Origin: Bog-473 sp052148295
GTDB lineage: Bacteria > Actinomycetota > Acidimicrobiia > Acidimicrobiales > RAAP-2
Reading direction: 5' to 3'
Assembly (NCBI GenBank): GCA_052148295.1
Contig: JBKQIP010000186.1
Span: 1-64,000 of the forward strand
DNA length: 64,000 nt
Shown here: piece by piece, positions 59,886 to 64,000 of the stretch
Layout: the number at the start of each line of letters is the position of its first letter
Numbering within the stretch: the stretch's first letter is position 1
Translations under genes and position numbers: made by a program
The notes under the pieces: model-generated
Seen by the model: only the letters and a program-made list of their open reading frames with translations
Databases searched by the model: none
What the model was told of the DNA's origin: nothing

Positions 59886-61028
59886 TCAGGTCCAGCCCTC
59901 GATCCCGGCGTCCGAACCACTCGCGCTGATTAGTTGCCAAGGGACCTCGGACGAATCTGTGAGCTCGAGCGTCCAAGTCAATGTCACAGGGCGCGGGTCG
60001 GTGGCGTTCCCGACACGGATCGCCGACTCGAACCGCACCACGTAACGGACCGCTACAACGTGCAGTTCCACATCGACGACCGGCGGTTTGCGGTCGAGGT
60101 GGAGTTTGATCACCTCCCACGATTTGAGCACAACGTCGCGCACGTAGAGCTGGGACTCGGGACCCGGACGCAACAGAGCGTCTCGCGCCTGGGGACTTGC
60201 CAGTTCGGCGAGTGGCGACTCCGAGCCGGTAACTGCCGTCTCCCAGGCCTCGAGGAGATGGCTCAAGGCGGCACCGAGCAGAGACGGGTCGAAGCGGGGA
60301 TCGACGACGGAAAGGTCGGCGAGTGCCAGCGACGGGGCTTCTTCTGGAGAGACCAGATCGCTCAAGTCGACGTCCTTGGAACTCCCGTCTGCTGTCAATA
60401 ACTCGGCCAAGCTCTCTTCGGTCAGGCGTTCGGTGTCACCAGAGGGATCGGTGACAAAGGGGGCGTTGAGAATAGGGCCGGCGAGCGGGTCGCCGCTCAC
60501 CGAGAGCAGAATCCAGTCGGCCCCTCTGCGGCCCAGAGTCCAGCGCTCATCGCAGTGGGCCCTGTGTTGTCCCCAGGAAGGTTGCGCGCAGTGGATGTGG
60601 AGGCGCACGCGCAGCACCACGCGGTCCTCGTCTTCGTCATGGCGGTTCACCACGTGGAGCACATCCACGGAAGGGTTGTCGTGTGCCGAGAGGCCGCGGC
60701 CGAGCCGCAACTGCCAAGACCGTGCCCACGCGGTGACGATGCGCTCGTCGGCCCGGTCTGGGCGCTCGGGGGACTCGATGCCACTCCAGACGTCGCCTGC
60801 CAGTGCCACCATGCTGGCCACGGCCGCCTCGATAGTCTCCGGAGCAAACACCGGGTCGTCCTCTGCCGCTTCAACCGCCGCATAGTGGGCTCGTCCGGCC
60901 CGGGCGTGCTCTTTGTGCGAAGCGCGCTCGTGGCGTGTGGCTCGCCGGACGATGGCTACCCAATAGGTCGCCACCGCGCCGATGAGAGCTGTGGGGACAG
61001 CCACTTCGCCGGCGTCAACGAGCCACAT
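59886..61028 (-). CDS. Membrane-anchored Tim44-like domain protein
   Basis: A 380-residue protein. It has one N-terminal span (VAVPTALIGAVATYWVAIVR) and a charged helical linker (RRATRHERASHKEHARAGRA). The first domain has HCDERWTLGRRGADWILLSV, the core strand of Tim44-like ligand-binding domains; a second comparable half ends VTLTWTLELTDSSEVPWQLI. Such domains bind lipids or peptides. ATG 61028 precedes the span; a longer frame to 61142 runs through non-coding-looking sequence. Only gene between repeats 7 and 8. Function unknown. Confidence 0.72.
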   Translation of the reverse strand: MWLVDAGEVAVPTALIGAVATYWVAIVRRATRHERASHKEHARAGRAHYAAVEAAEDDPVFAPETIEAAVASMVALAGDVWSGIESPERPDRADERIVTAWARSWQLRLGRGLSAHDNPSVDVLHVVNRHDEDEDRVVLRVRLHIHCAQPSWGQHRAHCDERWTLGRRGADWILLSVSGDPLAGPILNAPFVTDPSGDTERLTEESLAELLTADGSSKDVDLSDLVSPEEAPSLALADLSVVDPRFDPSLLGAALSHLLEAWETAVTGSESPLAELASPQARDALLRPGPESQLYVRDVVLKSWEVIKLHLDRKPPVVDVELHVVAVRYVVRFESAIRVGNATDPRPVTLTWTLELTDSSEVPWQLISASGSDAGIEGWT

Positions 61029-61192
61029 GGGTTGCCCTTGTCGACCGGAAGCTCGGTCTGCGGATTCTCCAGGGCTTCGCCACGACGTCACAGCTTGGCA
61101 CCCCCGCCGAGCGCGGTAGTCCACCGCTGGGTCGTTCAACAAGGCTGCCCTGGGATCGATGCGGCTAGCAAGTCACCGTCTTGTTGCCAGCG

Positions 61193-61223
61193 GTGTCTCA
61201 CCGGACCGGCGAAGTGGGGCACC
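61193..61223 (+). repeat. Island hairpin repeat copy 8
   Basis: GTGTCTCACCGGACCGGCGA followed by AGTGGGGCAC. GTGTCTCAC pairs with GTGGGGCAC (two mismatches). Lies in the 215-bp gap upstream of the minus-strand Tim44-like gene; no gene in this gap. Confidence 0.68.
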
Positions 61224-61243
61224 TCAGGTGAAAGGATTGGCCT

Positions 61244-61501
61244 GTGGAGGAACGCCGGAACCGCCAGCCGCTGTCCGTTGTGGCCGTCTTCACTAAGGAT
61301 TTCGCTGAGGTGGATGTGGAGACCGCCAAGTCGGGGCTTGATCAGCTGGGATTCAAGAAGCTCTGGCTCATGACAGGCCTGCCTCCGAAGCTGTCTGTGG
61401 CAATGGCTCCTGATGCGGAGCAGGAGCGAATCGACGAAGTCGTGGCCTTTCTTGAAGGCGTCGAGCACGTGGAAGCCGTCAGAATCAGCTATCCCAGTTG
61501 A
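61244..61501 (+). CDS. Small hypothetical protein (85 aa)
   Basis: Not recognised. A compact alpha/beta protein: RQPLSVVAVFTKDFAEVDVE, a helix, LGFKKLWLMTG, PPKLSVAMAPD, a helix, and VEHVEAVRISYPS. The alternation suggests a small ferredoxin-like fold (inference). GTG 61244 has AAAGGA upstream. Sole gene between repeats 8 and 9. Confidence 0.65.
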   Translation: MEERRNRQPLSVVAVFTKDFAEVDVETAKSGLDQLGFKKLWLMTGLPPKLSVAMAPDAEQERIDEVVAFLEGVEHVEAVRISYPS

Positions 61502-61521
61502 CGGGATAGACCGTAGAAGCA

Positions 61522-61551
61522 GCGTCACCGGTCCGGCGTACAGGGGCACCC
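61522..61551 (+). repeat. Island hairpin repeat copy 9
   Basis: GCGTCACCGGTCCGGCGTAC followed by AGGGGCACC. Arms GCGTCACC and GGGGCAC pair imperfectly. Twenty bases after the 85-aa gene. Confidence 0.65.
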
Positions 61552-61579
61552 AAATCCGAGGTTGCGTAACCTTGGATCC

Positions 61580-61897
61580 GTGCGAACGATGGTCGATACC
61601 CACCCCGGGCGGCCCCCAATCAGGATCGACCTGTTCGTGAAGCCGGTGAGAAACGAGCATCAGCCTGAAGGCCCGTTGATCTGGACCGGCGAGTCGAACT
61701 TCCCGGTTGGCTTCAAGGTTGGAGCATCAAGCCTGCCTGAGCTGGTTGGCATTGCGGAGACTCATGGGCGACAGGTGCTGCCCGGCGAGGAAATCGAACT
61801 TCACATCTTTCTTGTTCCTGATAAGACGCCACCAGAGCCGGTAGTGGAGCTTCATGCCGATGAGTGGCCGTCCGGACGTACACCTGGAATCTTCTAG
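61580..61897 (+). CDS. Small hypothetical protein (105 aa)
   Basis: Not recognised. Soluble, beta-rich: PIRIDLFVKPVRNEHQPEGP, LIWTGESNFPVGFKVGA, EIELHIFLVPDKTPPEPVVE. TAACCT (61567-61572) lies seven bases before GTG 61580, a leaderless arrangement, so the cassette carries its own promoter. Earlier TTG and later ATG starts are possible. Sole gene between repeats 9 and 10. Confidence 0.6.
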   Translation: MRTMVDTHPGRPPIRIDLFVKPVRNEHQPEGPLIWTGESNFPVGFKVGASSLPELVGIAETHGRQVLPGEEIELHIFLVPDKTPPEPVVELHADEWPSGRTPGIF

Positions 61898-61926
61898 GAC
61901 TCCCAAGCCCGGCGTACGGGGTCAAC
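61897..61926 (+). repeat. Island hairpin repeat copy 10
   Basis: GACTCCCAAGCCCGGCGTAC followed by GGGGTC. GACTCC pairs with GGGGTC (one mismatch). Directly at the stop of the 105-aa gene. Confidence 0.65.
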
Positions 61927-61968
61927 CTGATTGGCGCCGCCTTTGGGCTGTCACAAAGCCGAACACCA

Positions 61969-62736
61969 TCAGGGCAGCAAATGTGCCGAGGATGATCCAA
62001 TTCGGCGGTGGCCGACCACTGCGCGGAGGCCAATTGGCAAGGCTTCGGCTCCGAATGAGGACGCTACGGTCGCATCGACTTCATGATTGGCGAGCAATCC
62101 CGGCAGGCGTGAGGTGTCGATGAGCACGCTGTCGTGCCGTTCGTCGTCTCGCCGCCACGACCCATCCTGGTTACGGACAAACACCGCCATCTGTCTTACG
62201 AAGCGCGCTGGCGAGGGCATAGAGAACTCGGTGATGATCGCCCATTCGTCGCCCACACGGCCGAGGTTCGCTGCATCTCGACGGGCAACGCCCCACTCCA
62301 GGTCGCAGATGTCAACTGCGAGCACACCACCCGGCCGGAGGGCCTCTGCCGCCGCGACGAACGCCCGGTCGATCGACTCCTCGTCTGCTAAGTAGCTGAA
62401 CGGGTGGCCGACAGCAACCAGGGCATCGCAAGCCGGGATGGCGTCGTCGGGAAGGACGAGCTCAGCGAACTGTTCGACGTTGGGGGCTGTTTCATGGGCA
62501 AGTGCCAGCATGGCAGGCGATGCATCGGTTGCGATCACTCGATGGCCCGCATCAGTGAGATAACGAGTGAGCAGTCCGCTGCCGCAGCCGAGCTCCACCA
62601 CAAGGCCGTTCCGTTCAAGGATCGGCCCAAGGAGTTTCAGGATGCCTCGCGCGACCCGGTCGGCGTGGAATCCGAACCCGACATGATGGACCAACGCAAG
62701 ATCTTGACGGTAATACGTTGCGCTTCGAGAATCCAT
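61969..62736 (-). CDS. Class I SAM-dependent methyltransferase 2 (island)
   Basis: A 255-residue methyltransferase. It begins MDSRSATYYRQDLALVHHVG, a common start in this group, then motif I VVELGCGSGLLTRYLTDAGH, IATDASPAMLALAHE, and LRPGGVLAVDICDLEW. ATG 62736 is preferred to 62781. Unlike the first island methyltransferase it carries the HHVGFGFHADRV opening, so the two are not recent duplicates. Substrate unknown. Sole gene between repeats 10 and 11. Confidence 0.86.
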   Translation of the reverse strand: MDSRSATYYRQDLALVHHVGFGFHADRVARGILKLLGPILERNGLVVELGCGSGLLTRYLTDAGHRVIATDASPAMLALAHETAPNVEQFAELVLPDDAIPACDALVAVGHPFSYLADEESIDRAFVAAAEALRPGGVLAVDICDLEWGVARRDAANLGRVGDEWAIITEFSMPSPARFVRQMAVFVRNQDGSWRRDDERHDSVLIDTSRLPGLLANHEVDATVASSFGAEALPIGLRAVVGHRRIGSSSAHLLP

Positions 62737-62805
62737 GCCCTTATCCTCGCTGACTTCTGTGTCGAAGATGCAGGTCGACACTCCACCAGGTTTCCGGCTC
62801 TGTGT

Positions 62806-62840
62806 CGACGCGCCCCTGCCCGGCGAACTGGGGCAGCTCA
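62806..62840 (+). repeat. Island hairpin repeat copy 11
   Basis: CGCCCCTGCCCGGCGAACTG followed by GGGCAGCTC. CTGCCC pairs perfectly with GGGCAG across GGCGAACTG. The sequence after it (CTCAGGTCAAA) is close to copy 8 (CTCAGGTGAAA). Confidence 0.7.
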
Positions 62841-62852
62841 GGTCAAATCCCC

Positions 62853-63131
62853 TCAGCCGACGCCGATACTGGGGTAGCCCCGCCGGTCGGTCCGGCAGGT
62901 CAGGATCAGGTTCTCGCCGGCGCTTACGTTGACCGTGAGGGGGTCTGACCAGACGACGGTACGAAACTTCAATCGCACACGATGTTCGCCCGGAGAGACC
63001 TCGATCAGCAGGCTCTCGCCTCCACGGAATCTCCCCGCTACGTCACCATCAAGTTCGACGGTAAAAGGCTGAAATGCGAACCACCATCGCCCACGAACCC
63101 GGAAGACCTCGATCCTCGCTTGCCCCGCCAC
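62853..63131 (-). CDS. Small beta-rich hypothetical protein (92 aa)
   Basis: Not recognised by name. The order RIEVFRVRGRWWFAFQPFTV, ELDGDVAGRFRGGESLLIEV, SPGEHRVRLKF and GENLILTCRTDRR is that of a small all-beta sandwich (carrier or PEGA-like pattern, 'DG..G.l..G....v.pG.H.v'). No signal peptide. GTG 63131. Last gene before attR; the following 108 bp show no gene. Confidence 0.62.
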   Translation of the reverse strand: MAGQARIEVFRVRGRWWFAFQPFTVELDGDVAGRFRGGESLLIEVSPGEHRVRLKFRTVVWSDPLTVNVSAGENLILTCRTDRRGYPSIGVG

Positions 63132-63239
63132 GCTTCCAGGCGTCCCAGCGCTTCAGTCATTCCCGGTTCTTCACCAGCAAATCTGCGACGACACCGTGCG
63201 ACACACTGCGGCGTCCTGCAACCCCCTGACCTGGGCTTG

Positions 63240-63279
63240 TAATCCCAAGGTGCCGGGATCGAGACCCGGGCGGCCCACC
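63240..63279 (+). repeat. attR: second copy of the tRNA-Lys 3' segment
   Basis: Forty bases identical to 54169-54208. The bases to its left (GGGCTTG) partly continue the tRNA anticodon arm but with TGT in place of TTT, and no 5' tRNA half is present, so it is not a functional tRNA. Confidence 0.9.
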
Positions 63280-63302
63280 GGCCCTGAGGCTATTTTGGTC
63301 CA

Positions 63303-64000
63303 ATGGACCAGGGGGCCACGATCCTCCCGGGTTCTCTTCCCCAAGCGGTCCGTATCGAGTTCGGGCGCGCCTTCCACGCCCCGTACGAGGTCCCGGTCGT
63401 TGTAGCCGTCAACGGCATCCTCATGGCCGGATTGTGGTTCTTCGCACCAAAGGCCTGGGACAACGCCCTCTTCTCTCTCCATGGCACCCTGGCCTTTCCC
63501 TTGGTCATGGCTGGTTGGATGATGTCCGACGTCCCGGCGAGCAATGTGCTCGGTCCCGACCAGCGGCGGGTGCGGGCCGCTCTCGACGACCCGACCATGT
63601 TCCGGCGTCTCCTGCACGCCAAGAACGTGGTTCTTTGGGCACTTGTCATCCCACTGTGCATGGCCATCACCCTCGGCGTCGCTCTCAGCGACCATGACTA
63701 CATCGGCCTGCTGGTCGCCCTGGTCACGCTTGCCGTGATTCCGTTCGGTCCGCTGGCCATCTCGGCATGGGTCGGGATTCGGTTTCCCTATCATCCGATC
63801 CCGCTGCGAGAGCGATGGGAGCATCGCCGGTCCTGGCGCCATTTTCTGTTCCGCTGGGCCGCCTTGGCGCTGACGCCGTACGGACTGGTGCCCATGCTGG
63901 CGACGGCCATGGTCACGCCCACGTTGCTGTTGTGGGGGATCGCAGGGCAGCACGGGCTCAGGCAGCGGTTGTCCGACTCCCACTTCGCCTGGGGATTGCT
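63303..64000 (+). CDS. Multi-spanning membrane protein, 3' end outside window
   Basis: At least 232 codons, open to the window end. Five or six spans are visible: VPVVVAVNGILMAGLWFFA, LHGTLAFPLVMAGWMM, VVLWALVIPLCMAITLGVAL, YIGLLVALVTLAVIPFGPLA, FRWAALALTPYGLVPMLATA. No ATPase or transporter motif is recognised; the topology recalls an ABC-type permease or a polymer-export membrane subunit (inference). TATTTT six bases before ATG 63303 indicates a leaderless message. It lies 24 bp after attR and belongs to the chromosome. Confidence 0.75.
   Translation, partial: MDQGATILPGSLPQAVRIEFGRAFHAPYEVPVVVAVNGILMAGLWFFAPKAWDNALFSLHGTLAFPLVMAGWMMSDVPASNVLGPDQRRVRAALDDPTMFRRLLHAKNVVLWALVIPLCMAITLGVALSDHDYIGLLVALVTLAVIPFGPLAISAWVGIRFPYHPIPLRERWEHRRSWRHFLFRWAALALTPYGLVPMLATAMVTPTLLLWGIAGQHGLRQRLSDSHFAWGL

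Larger units (their letters stand above)
54169..63279. mobile_element. Genomic island in tRNA-Lys, cassette-like, no recombinase visible
   Basis: A 9.07-kb segment bounded by 40-bp direct repeats, one of them inside an intact tRNA gene. Its genes use more A/T in third positions than the flanking chromosome. They have unrelated functions and mixed orientation. At least nine copies of a short hairpin repeat separate them. I found no integrase, transposase, replication or transfer gene inside, so it is either a defective island, a non-autonomous element mobilised in trans, or a cassette array. Two member genes (GNAT, GrpB) are broken. Confidence 0.82.

Noticed and set aside
54895..62840. The island hairpins are simple Rho-independent terminators
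   Set aside because: Two copies lie upstream of minus-strand genes rather than after any gene, there are no U-runs, all share the CCGGCG loop and all point the same way.
54895..62840. Canonical integron attC sites
   Set aside because: No matching RYYYAAC and GTTRRRY pairs flank the hairpins; GTTC, GTAC or GAAC follow the GGC core instead. Kept only as an analogy.
54895..62840. CRISPR array
   Set aside because: Repeats are 0.3-1.5 kb apart, imperfect, and separated by genes; no cas gene in the window.
63225..63280. A second tRNA gene (anticodon TGT) at the right island end
   Set aside because: Only the 3' half of a tRNA is present; the bases before the anticodon arm do not form a D-arm or a matching acceptor strand.

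Overview
The window is high-GC, gene-dense bacterial DNA from an actinobacterium. Supporting signs are an Lhr-type giant helicase, an F420-dependent-type LLM oxidoreductase, a SigE-family ECF sigma factor, a perfect CGAAC-N4-GTTCG LexA box in front of recA, many GTG starts, and at least ten genes with a -10 hexamer only 6-9 nt upstream of the start codon (leaderless mRNAs). The gene mix suggests an Acidimicrobiia-like lineage, but that placement is inference.

Layout of the ordinary chromosome (1-54133). The 3' end of pheA is followed by an MFS exporter divergent from a coupled amidohydrolase/VOC/VOC/VOC operon (1986-4364). Next come a secreted GH5 glycosidase, tRNA-Ser(UGA), typA and two unknown overlapping genes (4443-9457). 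A patatin lipase, lhr, and 5-oxoprolinase genes with pxpB and pxpC fused lie at 9526-17471. A TauE-type permease precedes a surface locus (18453-22570): a secreted membrane-tailed protein, a long structured leader, a sortase, and a Gly/Thr/Ser-repeat protein that shares a sequence module with the first. A methyltransferase, EthD protein, CYTH-CHAD protein, Nudix hydrolase and beta-lactamase-fold hydrolase follow. Then come tRNA-Ser(GCU) and the coupled rimO-pgsA-cinA operon. A two-component system (31361-33619) sits before a GT2/GT39 pair (33734-37173); both promoter regions carry 11-bp-spaced CACA repeats. A macrodomain protein, two paralogous secreted proteins, recA, a DUF3048-type lipoprotein, a divergent leaderless promoter region, serB-trhA, a fatty-acid/xenobiotic-like trio (ECH, LLM, amidohydrolase), a NERD protein and several alpha/beta hydrolases complete this part.

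Genomic island (54169-63279). An intact tRNA-Lys(UUU) gene (54134-54209) is followed 9.07 kb later by an exact 40-bp copy of its 3' part (63240-63279), the usual attL/attR mark of site-specific integration. The DNA between is visibly less GC-rich. It carries unrelated small genes in both orientations: cupin, two methyltransferases, GNAT, GrpB, HAD, an HTH protein, an ECF sigma/anti-sigma pair, a Tim44-like membrane protein and short unknowns. No recombinase is visible.

The most unusual feature is a short imperfect hairpin repeat in the island's intergenic gaps, roughly GCGCCCC-n-CCGGCG-n-GGGGCA. There are nine clear copies, all in the same orientation, and two diverged ones. They divide the island into intervals holding one gene or one small operon each, whichever way the gene points. 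This resembles an integron-type cassette array without its integrase, but the repeats do not match canonical attC core sites and several cassettes carry their own promoters. Two cassettes are decaying: the GNAT gene has an in-frame amber codon and grpB has a broken 5' end.

After the island the host chromosome resumes with a multi-spanning membrane protein cut by the window end.
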